Assembly (NCBI RefSeq): GCF_028687615.1
Contig: NZ_JAQTZU010000007.1
Span: 93,447 to 157,446 of the forward strand
Direction of reading: 5' to 3'
DNA length: 64,000 nt
DNA from: Methylovulum sp.
Lineage (GTDB): Bacteria; Pseudomonadota; Gammaproteobacteria; Methylococcales; Methylomonadaceae
This document shows, piece after piece, positions 10,777 to 21,953 of this stretch. The notes beneath the pieces were generated by a model. That model did not search any database. It worked only from the letters and a program-made list of their open reading frames with translations, and was not told the origin of the DNA. The stretch's first letter is position 1; each line of letters opens with the position of its first letter. The position numbers and the translations under genes are program-made.

Positions 10777-10915
10777 ACTTTGATTGAACTTGGCATTATA
10801 TAGGCTTAACTGTATTGGCAACAAGCTATTATTTTGAAAATAACACTAGTTTCATTAATCAAGCCATTAAATATGTTATGCTTAAAAGTTATTACATAAT
10901 CGCCTTTCTTAAGAT

Positions 10916-10985
10916 TGTTTCATAAGTGCTTGCATAGAAATGGAATGCCCTGCCCAAGCTTTTTGGGCAAGTGCTTATGGGGAAA
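10916..10985. repeat. Solo hairpin related to the palindromic MITE-like family (see 45918 and 55533)
   Basis: GTTTCATAAGTGCTTGCA...AAATGG...TTTTGGGCAAGTGCTTATG resembles the hairpin-B half of the other copies. Confidence 0.65.
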
Positions 10986-11121
10986 AATATATCAGGGGCG
11001 ATATACCTATAAAAATCCAGCCATCCCCCGATCATTCAATATCGACACTGAAAATTAGATTATCGTGCCGCCTAGATTTGTGCAGATCGTTTAAATTCCA
11101 CAGAAGCTAAATATCAATATC

Positions 11122-12516
11122 ATGTCCAATAACTATATGTACGATAGCGATGACGCCTTGGACGCGCTAAAAGTCCCGCCCAATTCCATACAGGCCGAGC
11201 AGGCGGTTTTAGGTGGTTTGATGCTGGATAACCAAACCTGGGATTCGGTCGCCGATAAGGTGTTGGAAACGGATTTTTATCGTCGTGACCATCGCTTGAT
11301 TTTTAAAGTGATCGCGCAACTTGCCGAAAAACAATCACCTTTTGATATTATCACCATTTCCGAAGCCCTGGCGGCGGTCGGGGAGTTGGAAGACACCGGC
11401 GGTTTGGCGTATTTGGGTTGGTTGGCGAAAAACACCCCCAGTGCGGCAAACATTGTCACCTACGCCAATATCGTCCGCGACCGCTCGGTATTGCGCCAGT
11501 TAATCCATGTCGGCACGGGTATCGCCGACTCGGCGTTTAATCCCGAAGGGCGCGAAACTGCCGATTTGCTGGAAAGTGCCGAACGCGAGGTGTTTAAAAT
11601 CGCCGAGCAAAAACAGCGTGGGCAAGGTGGCTTTGTACCGATTAAAACTTTGCTTGCCAGGGCGGTTGACCGCATTGAGACGCTGTTTGAGCAGGATGGC
11701 AATATTACCGGGGCGGCGACCGGATTCTCGGATTTTGACCAATTGACATCGGGTTTGCAGCCCGCTGATTTGATTATCGTTGCGGGTAGGCCGTCGATGG
11801 GTAAAACCACCATCGCGATGAACATGGCGGAAAATATCGCCATCAAGGGTGACAAGCCCGTCGCCGTGTTCAGTATGGAAATGCCGGGTGATGCGTTGGC
11901 GATGCGGATGATGTCGTCTTTGGGGCGTATTGACCAGCATAAGGTGCGTACGGGTAAGTTGGAAGATGACGAATGGCCCAGATTGACCTCGGCGATCAAT
12001 ATGCTGGCGGAAACCAAATTGTTCATCGATGATACGCCGGCATTGACACCTACCGAAGTGCGTTCTAGGGCGCGCCGTTTGACCCGCGAACACGGGCAGC
12101 TCGGCTTGATCGTGCTGGATTATTTGCAATTGATGCAATCACCTTCCAGTGGCGAGAACCGTGTCCAGCAAATCTCCGACATTTCCCGTGGCTTAAAGGC
12201 TTTGGCGAAAGAATTGAACGTGCCGGTCATTGCCTTATCGCAGCTTAACCGGAATCTGGAGCAACGCCCCAATAAACGCCCGGTCATGTCCGATTTGCGC
12301 GAATCCGGCGCGATTGAGCAAGATGCCGACTTGATCGTGTTTGTTTACCGTGATGAAGTTTATAACGAAGACAGCCCCGATAAAGGCATTGCCGAAATTA
12401 TTATCGGCAAACAGCGTAACGGTCCGTTGGGGACGGTCAGGCTGACCTTTTTAGGCCAATACACTCGTTTTGAAAATTTTGCCGGACACGGTTACGGTGC
12501 GGAGGATTACGAATGA
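11122..12516 (+). CDS. dnaB: Replicative DNA helicase
   Basis: VPPNSIQAEQAVLGGLM; AGRPSMGKTTIAMNMA; LDYLQLM. Confidence 0.97.
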   Translation: MSNNYMYDSDDALDALKVPPNSIQAEQAVLGGLMLDNQTWDSVADKVLETDFYRRDHRLIFKVIAQLAEKQSPFDIITISEALAAVGELEDTGGLAYLGWLAKNTPSAANIVTYANIVRDRSVLRQLIHVGTGIADSAFNPEGRETADLLESAEREVFKIAEQKQRGQGGFVPIKTLLARAVDRIETLFEQDGNITGAATGFSDFDQLTSGLQPADLIIVAGRPSMGKTTIAMNMAENIAIKGDKPVAVFSMEMPGDALAMRMMSSLGRIDQHKVRTGKLEDDEWPRLTSAINMLAETKLFIDDTPALTPTEVRSRARRLTREHGQLGLIVLDYLQLMQSPSSGENRVQQISDISRGLKALAKELNVPVIALSQLNRNLEQRPNKRPVMSDLRESGAIEQDADLIVFVYRDEVYNEDSPDKGIAEIIIGKQRNGPLGTVRLTFLGQYTRFENFAGHGYGAEDYE

Positions 12517-13610
12517 CCCCAGCCGCGTATGCCGTGCTTGATTTAAACGCGTTGCAACATAATCTCCAAAAAGTCCGCGAATGCGCACCGGACGCCAACA
12601 TTATGGCGGTCATCAAGGCCAATGGCTATGGTCATGGCCTGTTGCGGGTCGCTGAAACTTTATCCCACGTTGATGCCTTTGCCGTGGCGCGGGTGCAGGA
12701 AGGCATCCGTTTGCGCAAAGCGGGCCTGCAAAATCGGGTTGCCGTGCTGGAAGGCTTCACTTGCATTGAAGAACTGGATGATTTGTTGCACTACCAGCTA
12801 GATGCCGTGGTGCACACGGCAAGCCAATTGGATTTGCTGGAGCAGCACACTGGGCGGACGCAAATCGCCGTGTGGCTGAAACTGGATACGGGCATGAACC
12901 GCTTGGGGTTTCACGCCAACGAATTTCCAGGCATTTATCAACGCTTAAGCCGTTGTGTATTAGTCAAACAGCCCGTCAACCTGATGACCCATTTGGCGAA
13001 CGCTGATGATATGCAGGATGACATGACGATTAAACAAATCAATTTGTTTAATCAAACCCTGGGGATGTCGCAAGGTGAGCGTAGCATTGCCAATTCCGCA
13101 GGCATTTTGGGTTGGCAAGCGGCGTTGGCGGATTGGGTGCGCCCTGGCGTGATGCTCTACGGTATTTCACCATTTCCTGGCAGCACCGGTGCGGAGTTGG
13201 GATTGAAGCACGTCATGGGCTTGCATTCGCGCTTGATCGCCGTCAAACCCTTGGCGAAAGGTGGTACGGTCGGTTATGGCTGTAGTTGGGTTTGTCCGCA
13301 AGATACGACTTTGGGCGTGGTGGCTATTGGTTACGGAGATGGTTATCCACGTTACGCCAAGCCGGGTACTCCGGTGCTGGTCAACGGCCAGCGTGTGCCG
13401 CTGATTGGACGGGTGTCTATGGATATGATCACCGTTGATCTGGCAAGCCAGCCTGATGCCAAACCGGGCGATGCGGTGACTTTGTGGGGTGACGGTTTGG
13501 CAGTGGAAGAGATTGCCTTGTGTGCGGACACCATACCCTATACGCTGGTCTGTGGCGTGACCCAGCGGGTGCGCTTGGTTGAAGCAGAAGAGCGTAATTC
13601 GCCGTTATGA
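12513..13610 (+). CDS. alr: Alanine racemase
   Basis: AVIKANGYGHG PLP-lysine motif; 4-bp overlap with dnaB. Confidence 0.97.
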   Translation: MTPAAYAVLDLNALQHNLQKVRECAPDANIMAVIKANGYGHGLLRVAETLSHVDAFAVARVQEGIRLRKAGLQNRVAVLEGFTCIEELDDLLHYQLDAVVHTASQLDLLEQHTGRTQIAVWLKLDTGMNRLGFHANEFPGIYQRLSRCVLVKQPVNLMTHLANADDMQDDMTIKQINLFNQTLGMSQGERSIANSAGILGWQAALADWVRPGVMLYGISPFPGSTGAELGLKHVMGLHSRLIAVKPLAKGGTVGYGCSWVCPQDTTLGVVAIGYGDGYPRYAKPGTPVLVNGQRVPLIGRVSMDMITVDLASQPDAKPGDAVTLWGDGLAVEEIALCADTIPYTLVCGVTQRVRLVEAEERNSPL

Positions 13611-14402
13611 ACGGTGCAGGATCAGCTCCAACACCAACTTGCTGCCAAAATAAGCCAATAAAAGCAAAACAAACCCGCAGATAGTCCACTGTATTGCGGT
13701 TTTACCACGCCAGCCATAGCGTTTCCTGCCTATTAACAAACTCGAAAAAATCAGCCATGCCAGCAGGGACAGCACGGTTTTATGCACCAAATGCTGCGCG
13801 AATAAATCTTCAATAAACGCAAAACCACTGATCAGCGAAAAGCTCAGGAAAAACACCCCGGCGGCTATCATCTGGAACAGCAACGATTCCATCGCCTGCA
13901 ACGATGGTAGCGATTGGATGAAGCGTTTCGGCGGATGGCTTTTCAGTTGCTGGTCTTGCAAATACAGCAACAGGGCTTGCAGGGCGGCGATATTTAACAG
14001 GCTAAAGGCAATAATCGACGTGAGTATGTGCGCGGTCATTGCCCAACTGTGGTTTGATAAAGGCTGGGTGGGTTCGGAAAAATTGCTTTCCAGGCCCAGC
14101 ATGATCGCGGCGATGGGGAATAATACAACGCCGAGTTTTTCAACGGGTTTGTTGAGTGCTGCGATAAGCAGCAATAAGGCGACAATCATCGCAACCAGCG
14201 ATGCGGTGCTAAAAAAATTGAAACTGAAAGCTTGGTGCTGATGGAATGCCGTGGCGATAAAGGCGATATGTGCAAAAACCGCCGTCCAAGCCAGATAAAT
14301 GAGGGTGCGGGGTAAGGTATTTTCGCGGATATGCCTAATAATTGACAACGTGCTTACCATGTAAGAAAAAATGGCAATAGTGGCGAGGGCGATGGAAATC
14401 AT
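13605..14402 (-). CDS. CcsA/YpjD-like inner membrane protein (cytochrome c assembly family)
   Basis: Multi-TM; SNHSWAMTAHILTSIIAFSLLNIAALQALLL; next to ffh. Confidence 0.8.
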   Translation of the reverse strand: MISIALATIAIFSYMVSTLSIIRHIRENTLPRTLIYLAWTAVFAHIAFIATAFHQHQAFSFNFFSTASLVAMIVALLLLIAALNKPVEKLGVVLFPIAAIMLGLESNFSEPTQPLSNHSWAMTAHILTSIIAFSLLNIAALQALLLYLQDQQLKSHPPKRFIQSLPSLQAMESLLFQMIAAGVFFLSFSLISGFAFIEDLFAQHLVHKTVLSLLAWLIFSSLLIGRKRYGWRGKTAIQWTICGFVLLLLAYFGSKLVLELILHRS

Positions 14403-14572
14403 TGGCTTAGTTTAAAGGCGACGAACTCAGGATGGTGTAAGCGGGAATAGTCAGGCTATGACGGCAAAGTGCAAAGCCATCAATGGCTATGTTAATATAA
14501 CAGGTTAAATAGTCCTAGCGCATTTATGCCAGCGGACGCACCTTGCCAACATCAGAATAAAAATTAGCCGAT

Positions 14573-15928
14573 ATGTTTGATAATTTAACCGACCGCTTAA
14601 GCGACACACTTAAAAAATTAAAAGGCCAGGGTCGCCTGACCGAAGACAACATTAAAGAATCCTTGCGTGAAGTGCGTATGGCGTTGTTGGAGGCGGATGT
14701 CGCGTTGCCTGTTGTCACTGATTTTATTGAACGGGTAAAAATTGGTGCATTAGGCCAGGATGTGCAGTCCAGTTTGACACCAGGCCAGGCCATGATCAAG
14801 TTGGTGCAGGCCGAATTGGTCAAGGTCATGGGGGATGCCAATGAAGGTCTCAACCTTAAAGCTGTACCGCCCGCAATCATCCTGTTGGCGGGTTTGCAAG
14901 GTGCAGGTAAGACGACGACGGTTGCCAAACTGGGCCGCTGGTTGAAAGAAACCCAAAAGAAAAAAGTCGGCGTGGTCAGTGTCGATGTCTACCGCCCGGC
15001 GGCGATCAAGCAATTGGAAACCTTGGCGCATGATTTGTCCTTGGATTTTTTCCCTAGCGACATTTCCCAAAATCCCGTCGATATTGCCAAAAACGCCATA
15101 GACGCGGCGAAGAGAAAATTTTTGGATGTCATTATCATCGACACCGCAGGCCGTTTGCATGTCGATGATGAGATGATGGTAGAGATCAAAGCCCTGCATG
15201 CGGCGATCAATCCCATTGAAACCCTGTTCGTTGTCGATAGCATGACCGGGCAAGATGCGGCGGTCACTGCCAAGGCTTTTAATGACGCGCTGCCATTGAC
15301 GGGCGTGATCCTGACCAAAGCGGACGGCGATGCGCGTGGCGGGGCCGCCTTGTCTATCCGCCATATCACGGGCAAGCCCATCAAATTTATCGGTGTCGGC
15401 GAAAAGACTTCTGCTCTGGAGCCGTTTTATCCTGACCGTATCGCCTCGCGTATTTTGGGTATGGGCGACATCCTCGGCTTGATTGAGGAAATCGAGAAAA
15501 AAGTCGATAAGGAAAAAGCCGAAAAATTTGCCAAAAAAATGCAAAAAGGCAAGGGCTTTGACATGGAAGACTTGCGCGAGCAGCTCGTGCAAATGCAAAG
15601 CATGGGCGGCATTGGTTCGATGATGGAAAAGATGCCGGGCATGAACAAAGTGCCGCAAGAAATCAAAGAAAAAATGAATGACAAAATGCTGGCGCGGCAG
15701 ATTGCCGTGATCAATTCCATGACCATGAAGGAACGCCGCTTTCCCGATCTGATCAAGGGCAACCGCAAAAAACGCATTGCCGCAGGCTGTGGACAGGAAT
15801 TGCAGGATGTCAACCGGATCTTGAAGCAGCATTTGATGATGCAAAAAGTCATGAAGAAAATGAAAAGCGGCAACATGGCGAATATGATGCGCGGACTTAA
15901 AGGCAATGCAAAGAATATGAAAAGGTAG
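14573..15928 (+). CDS. ffh: Signal recognition particle protein Ffh
   Basis: GLQGAGKTTTVAKLG; C-terminal Met-rich M domain. Confidence 0.97.
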   Translation: MFDNLTDRLSDTLKKLKGQGRLTEDNIKESLREVRMALLEADVALPVVTDFIERVKIGALGQDVQSSLTPGQAMIKLVQAELVKVMGDANEGLNLKAVPPAIILLAGLQGAGKTTTVAKLGRWLKETQKKKVGVVSVDVYRPAAIKQLETLAHDLSLDFFPSDISQNPVDIAKNAIDAAKRKFLDVIIIDTAGRLHVDDEMMVEIKALHAAINPIETLFVVDSMTGQDAAVTAKAFNDALPLTGVILTKADGDARGGAALSIRHITGKPIKFIGVGEKTSALEPFYPDRIASRILGMGDILGLIEEIEKKVDKEKAEKFAKKMQKGKGFDMEDLREQLVQMQSMGGIGSMMEKMPGMNKVPQEIKEKMNDKMLARQIAVINSMTMKERRFPDLIKGNRKKRIAAGCGQELQDVNRILKQHLMMQKVMKKMKSGNMANMMRGLKGNAKNMKR

Positions 15929-16034
15929 TTTCCTAATTTAAGGAATGGTACGCAAGCCGCTGGTTTTTAAGGACAGCCAATTGTGGAGGATAAGGCCGTC
16001 ATCCGGACAATTTAATATAACCAATATATTCAAA

Positions 16035-17117
16035 ATGAAAATCCATTTTATCTTCCCTTCCGCACAATATGATTGGCCTCTGGTTAATTTTTTAAGGGAA
16101 ACGCTTCCTGATGCCACATTCGATTGCGGCGCCGCTTCTGGATTTGGTAGATATCACTATGGCATCCAGTTGTTGGCAAAAATACCTTGGTTGGCTTGCT
16201 ACGCATTTAACAGTTGGATGGCACGGATAAAGCAAGGCCCGTTACCTGATTATATTTGTGTAGGCACAGACATTGAGGTTATAGGTTGTTTACTGGCACA
16301 GTTTTTTTCCGGCATAAAAATCCCCATCATTTTCCTTGGTTTCATTTATACCCCAAGGAAATCCTTATTGTTGACCAAAATCAGGTGGTTATATTTTCGT
16401 ATCCTACTGGCACAAATAACAGCGGTGATATGCTACTCAAAATATGAGAGCGACTATTTACCGAAACTGTTTCGATTGAAAAAAACGCTGTTCGTGGCAA
16501 CTCTGTTTGGCGGCAATTTTGATGTGCCTAAGGATTGGGTGGCTAAAAATGAAGGCGGGCCTGGTTATGTGGTTTCTGCGGGCCGTTCAGGGCGGGATTA
16601 TCATTTACTTTGCGACGCTGTGCGGGGGTTGCCTGTAGAACTGCATATAATTTGTGATTCCAGCCACCCGTTACAGGGGCTGGATTGTCCTGCCAACGTC
16701 ACCATTCTTCGTAATTGCTACGGGGACAAGTATGTAGAAGAGCTTGCCGGAGCGGATATGGTGCTGCTGATACTTAATAATGACAACCTGTCATCGGGTC
16801 AAATGGTACTGCTTAATGCAATGGCATTGGGCAAGTTGGCTATCATCACCAGGACAGCAACAACAATGGAGTACGGCGAGCATTTAAAGACCTGTTATTT
16901 TGTCGGGCCTGATTCTGTGGAAGAGATACGCTCTGCTATCGGGATTTGCAGTAAGCCGGAAATTAGAGAGTCTATCGGAGCTGAAGCGCACCGTTATTTT
17001 ATGGAGAATCATTCCCTCGAACCTTATGTCCAGTCCTTGGTAAAAGCGTTTGAAAAAATAGTCCAACATAATGGGCATGGACAAAGCATTGCAAAAGTGG
17101 ATGATGCAAAGCACTAA
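16035..17117 (+). CDS. Putative glycosyltransferase (GT-B/GT4-like)
   Basis: Start at MKIHFIFPS; C-terminal GT-B-like segment VVSAGRSGRDYHLL...LLILNNDNLSSGQMVLLNAMALGKLAIITRTATTMEY. Confidence 0.65.
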   Translation: MKIHFIFPSAQYDWPLVNFLRETLPDATFDCGAASGFGRYHYGIQLLAKIPWLACYAFNSWMARIKQGPLPDYICVGTDIEVIGCLLAQFFSGIKIPIIFLGFIYTPRKSLLLTKIRWLYFRILLAQITAVICYSKYESDYLPKLFRLKKTLFVATLFGGNFDVPKDWVAKNEGGPGYVVSAGRSGRDYHLLCDAVRGLPVELHIICDSSHPLQGLDCPANVTILRNCYGDKYVEELAGADMVLLILNNDNLSSGQMVLLNAMALGKLAIITRTATTMEYGEHLKTCYFVGPDSVEEIRSAIGICSKPEIRESIGAEAHRYFMENHSLEPYVQSLVKAFEKIVQHNGHGQSIAKVDDAKH

Positions 17118-17297
17118 AAATGAAAATCCGGCAAATTAAGCTATAGTGCGTGGCTTAACAAGCAATGCAATAATGCAAGAAAAGCTGGCAAACAGTTTGA
17201 TTGAATCATAATAAATGCTAATTTCTCTTCACTTATCAATAAAATCGCGTAGAATAGACGGATTAACAATTACTGAAAGTTTTTTCGAGGAAATTAG

Positions 17298-17549
17298 ATG
17301 GTAACCATTCGTCTTTCAAGAGGTGGTGCAAAAAACCGCCCTTTTTACCACGTCGTTGTAACCGATAGCCGCAGTTCGCGTGACGGTCGTTATATTGAAC
17401 GTCTCGGTTTTTTTAACCCATTGGCGCGTGGCAATGAAGAAAGATTACGTTTAGACAGTGAGCGTGTTGCTTACTGGCAATCAAATGGTGCACAACCTTC
17501 TGACCGCGTTGCAAAATTGATTAAAGACGCAGCTAAAGCGGCTGCCTAA
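17298..17549 (+). CDS. rpsP: 30S ribosomal protein S16
   Basis: [31 protein letters not shown]. Confidence 0.97.
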   Translation: MVTIRLSRGGAKNRPFYHVVVTDSRSSRDGRYIERLGFFNPLARGNEERLRLDSERVAYWQSNGAQPSDRVAKLIKDAAKAAA

Positions 17550-17554
17550 TCCGT

Positions 17555-18061
17555 TTGCCAGATAAAGAACTGATCAACGTCGGCGAAATTTCCGGCGTTT
17601 TTGGTATAAAAGGCTGGGTAAAAGTTTTTTCTTATACCGATAAGCGCGAAAATATCCTTAGATACGCGCCTTGGCTGCTAAAAAAAGCCGACGAGACGAA
17701 GACAGTTAATGTTCTTGAAGGTGCTTTGCAAGGTGGGGCGGTGGTTGCCAGGCTTGACGGAATAAATGACAGGGATCAGGCTGCAGCCCTGATGGGTTGG
17801 ACTATTTTCATAAGGTTCGGGCAACTGCCTAAAACAGCCGAAGATGAATATTACTGGTCGGATTTAATTGGCTTAACTGTCGAAACCGTCGAAGGGATAC
17901 CGCTAGGCAACGTCGAAAACCTGCTCGAAACGGGGGCCAATGATGTGGTCATCGTCAAAGGCGAGCGTGATCGGGCCATACCGTTTTTACAAGGCCAAAC
18001 AATTATCCGTATTGACTTGCCAAGCCAAAAAATGATCGTCGATTGGGATCCTGATTTTTGA
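17555..18061 (+). CDS. rimM: Ribosome maturation factor RimM
   Basis: [19 protein letters not shown]; position between rpsP and trmD. Confidence 0.95.
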   Translation: MPDKELINVGEISGVFGIKGWVKVFSYTDKRENILRYAPWLLKKADETKTVNVLEGALQGGAVVARLDGINDRDQAAALMGWTIFIRFGQLPKTAEDEYYWSDLIGLTVETVEGIPLGNVENLLETGANDVVIVKGERDRAIPFLQGQTIIRIDLPSQKMIVDWDPDF

Positions 18062-18807
18062 TGGTGCTGACACGATTTGATATTGTCACCTTATTTCCTG
18101 AAATGGTTACGGCGGCGGCAAATTACGGCGTAACAGGCCGTGCCATCGAACGGGGCATCGTCAGTTTGTCGGTGTGGAACCCAAGGGATTACACCCATGA
18201 CCGACATAAAACCGTCGATGACCGTCCCTACGGCGGCGGGCCAGGGATGGTCATGAAATACCAACCCTTGCATGATGCCGTTATGGATGCCAAGCAAGCC
18301 CCTGTTGGCAACAGCAAAGTGGTTTGTTTAAGTCCGCAAGGCAAACCCATTACGCAAGCTTTGCTCAAGGATGCCAGCCAGCTTTCGCAATTGGTATTGG
18401 TGGCGGGTCGTTATGAAGGTATGGACGAACGCTTTGTCGAACTGGATTGTGACGAAGAATGGTCGCTAGGCGATTATGTCATCAGCGGCGGTGAACTTGC
18501 CGCGTTGATAGTGATTGATGCCATCACCCGTTTGTTGCCGGGTGTGCTCGGCGATGCCGATTCGGCAGAACAAGATTCCTATATGGCAGGACTGTTGGAT
18601 TGCCCGCATTACACGCGGCCTGAACAGATTAATGGCCGTGCCGTACCCGAGGTGTTAATGGGCGGAAACCATGCGGACATAGCCCGTTGGCGTCTGAAGC
18701 AATCTCTGGGAAGAACCTGGCAAAGACGGCCAGATTTATTAAAAAACAATAATTTAGATGCAGACCAGGAAAAGCTGCTAAAAGAATTTATAGTCGAATT
18801 GAATTAA
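18061..18807 (+). CDS. trmD: tRNA (guanine-N1-)-methyltransferase
   Basis: [41 protein letters not shown]. Confidence 0.97.
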   Translation: MVLTRFDIVTLFPEMVTAAANYGVTGRAIERGIVSLSVWNPRDYTHDRHKTVDDRPYGGGPGMVMKYQPLHDAVMDAKQAPVGNSKVVCLSPQGKPITQALLKDASQLSQLVLVAGRYEGMDERFVELDCDEEWSLGDYVISGGELAALIVIDAITRLLPGVLGDADSAEQDSYMAGLLDCPHYTRPEQINGRAVPEVLMGGNHADIARWRLKQSLGRTWQRRPDLLKNNNLDADQEKLLKEFIVELN

Positions 18808-18816
18808 ATAGGTGTA

Positions 18817-19161
18817 GTGATGAGCAATATTATTGATGAATTGGAAGCCCTGCAATTAAAACAAATCCCTGAATTTAACTCAGGTGACACGGTTGTAGTG
18901 CAAGTAAAAGTAAAAGAAGGCGAGCGTGAACGTATCCAGGCGTTTGAAGGCATCGTGATTGCAAAACGTAATCGTGGTTTGAACTCTGCATTCACCGTCA
19001 GAAAAATTTCCCACGGCACCGGTGTTGAGCGTGTTTTCCAAACCCACAGCCCTATGATCAGCGAAATTATCGTTAAACGCCGTGGTGATGTGCGCCGCGC
19101 CAAACTGTACTACCTGCGTAATTTGACTGGTAAGGCGGCGCGTATTAAAGAAAAACTGTAA
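18817..19161 (+). CDS. rplS: 50S ribosomal protein L19
   Basis: [32 protein letters not shown]. Confidence 0.97.
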   Translation: MMSNIIDELEALQLKQIPEFNSGDTVVVQVKVKEGERERIQAFEGIVIAKRNRGLNSAFTVRKISHGTGVERVFQTHSPMISEIIVKRRGDVRRAKLYYLRNLTGKAARIKEKL

Positions 19162-19183
19162 ACGCTTGTTTATCCCGTTTACG

Positions 19184-19211
19184 AAAAAAGGCAGCTTGGG
19201 CTGCCTTTTTT
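19184..19211 (+). terminator. Rho-independent terminator after rplS
   Basis: AAAAAAGGCAGC TTGG GCTGCCTTTTTT. Confidence 0.85.
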
Positions 19212-19299
19212 GTGCCTGTTGTTTTGCCGTCAATTCAAAGCAAAGTAGCCCGTATGCAGCGATAGCGAAATACGGGGAAGGAACTTGAAATATCCAATT

Positions 19300-20940
19300 T
19301 CAAGAAAAAAACTTGCCCACATTCAGCACCGTCTTATAAATCCCCCAAGACAAGGGGATAATGACGATGGCCCAGGCCAACACCGCCACGATAATATTTA
19401 CGGCTTTGTGTTGCACTGGCAATGCTTCCATCGTTGCCAGCGGAATTTTTGTATCGCCAGGTATCCTCTCCGCCAGCAATTCTTCTTCTTTCATAAACCA
19501 TTTATCAGCAACCGGACGCACCAATAAATTGCAAACCAAACCCACCATCAACATGCCCGCCAAAATCATCATGGTTTGGTTGTAGATTTGCTCGCGCGGC
19601 AAACCTAGGCTGAGTTGGTATTCGCGCATGTAATTGACGATCACCGGGCCTAAAATCCCCGCAGTTGCCCACGCGGTGAGCAGGCGTCCGTGGATTGCGC
19701 CGACATTTAAGGTGCCGAACAAATCGGCGAGATACGCCGGGATGGTGGCGAAACCGCCGCCGTACATGCTTAAGATCAAACAAAACGCACCGACAAACAG
19801 CAGCTTGTTGCCGGAAGCCGCGCTTTCGGGGATGCTCAGGTACAGCAAGCCACCGATGACAAAAAACACGATGAAGGTGAGCTTGCGCCCCAGTTTGTCC
19901 GACAAGCTCGCCCAGACGAAACGTCCGCCGATGTTGAACAGGCTCAACAAGGCGGTAAAGCCCGCCGCGATGCCGGCAATGGCGGCGAGCTGGGTTTTAT
20001 CGAGTTCGCTGTAAGTTTTTGTGATGCCAAGCAATTGCCCGCCAAACACTTCTTGCAACATCGGCGAGGACATGCCGATTACGCCGATTCCGGCGCTGAC
20101 GTTCATGCACAACACCCCCCACAATAACCAGAACTGTTTAATCTTAAAGACATTTTTGGCGTGGATGTGATGTTCGGTAATCATGCGTTTTACTTTCGGG
20201 TTGCTAGTCGGTGTCCAACCCGCTGGCTGCCAATTTTCCGGCGGAATGCGGTAGCTGAGTGCGCCTGTCATCATAAACACAAAGTAAACCGCCGCCATGA
20301 CGATGAACGTGGGCATCACGCCAACATCAGCGGTATTGGCAAATAATTTCATCAATTCGGTCGCCAAAGGGGAGCCGATCATCGCGCCACCACCGAAACC
20401 CATGATTGCCATACCCGTCGCCATGCCGCGCCGGTCTGGGAACCATTTAATCAGCGTCGACACGGGCGAGATGTAGCCCAAGCCCAAACCCATGCCGCCA
20501 ATCACGCCGGAACCCAGCAACATGATCCAAAATTGGTGCAGATAAATGCCCAAAGCAGACAATAACATGCCGCCGCACCAGCAAAACGCACTGACCACGC
20601 CCGCTTTACGTGGGCCGACGTGCTCCAGCCAACCTCCCCACACCGCCGCCGATGAACCCAGGAACACGAAAAACAAGGTGTACATCCAGCCTAAGGTGGA
20701 GATTTTCCAATCACAAGTGGTGATGAATAATTCTTGAAAAAAACCGACGTCAGCAGGGCAGGCGATGCTTTCTTTGATGCCGATGGCTTTCGACAAGGGC
20801 AACCAAAATACCGAAAATCCGTAAGCCATGCCGATACACAAATGGATGGCCAAGGCGGCAGGAGGGACTAGCCAGCGGTTAAATCCCGCTTCGGCGATGA
20901 TGCGTTTTTTGTCTAGGAAAGGGTAATGGGCTTGTGTCAT
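19300..20940 (-). CDS. OFA-type MFS transporter (oxalate/formate antiporter-like)
   Basis: 12-TM [41 protein letters not shown]-type motif (sequence [20 protein letters not shown]). Confidence 0.85.
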   Translation of the reverse strand: [546 protein letters not shown]

Positions 20941-21181
20941 GTCAGGTGATGGGTCAAGTGCAAAATTGTGCGATAGTTTATGCTAATCAGCGGATATTTT
21001 CATTGAATTGATCATCCGGGCTGTTCAAGAAAATGAACCTGAAATTCTAATATAAGCTTACGAATACGCCTTTAATTCAAAAATGTGTGACATGGCAAGC
21101 GCATATAAATTGGCCTAAAATGAGATACTACGCATTTTGGGAATATGCCGTTGGCCTTAATTACAGGAAGCCTTTTCAACC

Positions 21182-21388
21182 TTGGAAGACCCGCGTATAG
21201 AACGGCATAAGCGGCACCAGCTGCTTGAGATCATCATTTTGACGATAGGCGCGGTGATCAGCGGGGCGGCAGGCTGGGAAGCCATAGAAGCGTTTGGTAG
21301 GGTTATATTTACTGTGATACGGCGGGTAGTAAACCAGCACGCAACAAGGAACCATTCTAACCGGAAAACTCAGTCAGGCGCTTCATAA
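21182..21388 (+). pseudogene. ISAs1-family transposase N-terminal fragment
   Basis: DPRIERHKRHQLLEIIILTIGAVISGAAGWEAIEAFG. Confidence 0.75.
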
Positions 21389-21953
21389 ACTGGGTTCGCT
21401 GGCTGGAGTTGTTCGGCCCGTTATCCAAGTTGATGACTAGTTGCTTGATAGCGCCGTGCTTGTCCTTATTGCGTTTCCACCAGTGTTCAAGGGCATCAAC
21501 AATAAAATCACTGGTCTCAAATGACACGCCAAAAACTATCGTGAGCAATCCGGCCATCACCTCCAGAATACTGAAAGGCACGAGCTTGGATTTAACACCC
21601 ATATCATCGTCGTCGGCCTGTACCGGCTTTTGACAACGCGATGTGCCGCCATGTGAGGAATCGCACAAGTCCACTTCGGCTGGTGTCGATGGAAATACGT
21701 AAGCCAATACGCGCCAAAACTCGGCCACGTTATGCTCAACGATTACTAAATTCTGCAACCGGGCCAGATCGGCATTGGACAAATTATGTGCAAGACCCGT
21801 TGTGCTTGCCGGGGCGGGTGAAACCGCAATTGACTTTGGAGCATCCGGGGATGCCATTATGTTGGCCTCTTGGGAAAATGCCGTAAAGGTGGATGTGCTA
21901 AATTGCCAAGCTTCGATGCTGCCTGGCACGGATTTTTTGCTGGGGTTTGTCAT
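21357..21953 (-). pseudogene. ISAzo13-like transposase fragment joined to an unrelated N-terminal segment
   Basis: VDLCDSSHGGTSRCQKPVQ...SKLVPFSILEVMAGLLTIVFGVSFETSDFIVDALEHWWKRN...KQLVINLDNGPNNSSQRTQFMKRL. Confidence 0.65.

Noticed and set aside
11460-12138. Minus-strand ORFs of 188 and 212 aa inside dnaB
   Set aside because: Fully antisense to dnaB; no recognisable domain
14750-15844. Long minus-strand ORF (364 aa) antisense to ffh
   Set aside because: Overlaps a clear, full-length ffh; His/Phe/Asp-rich composition is typical of codon-mirrored antisense frames
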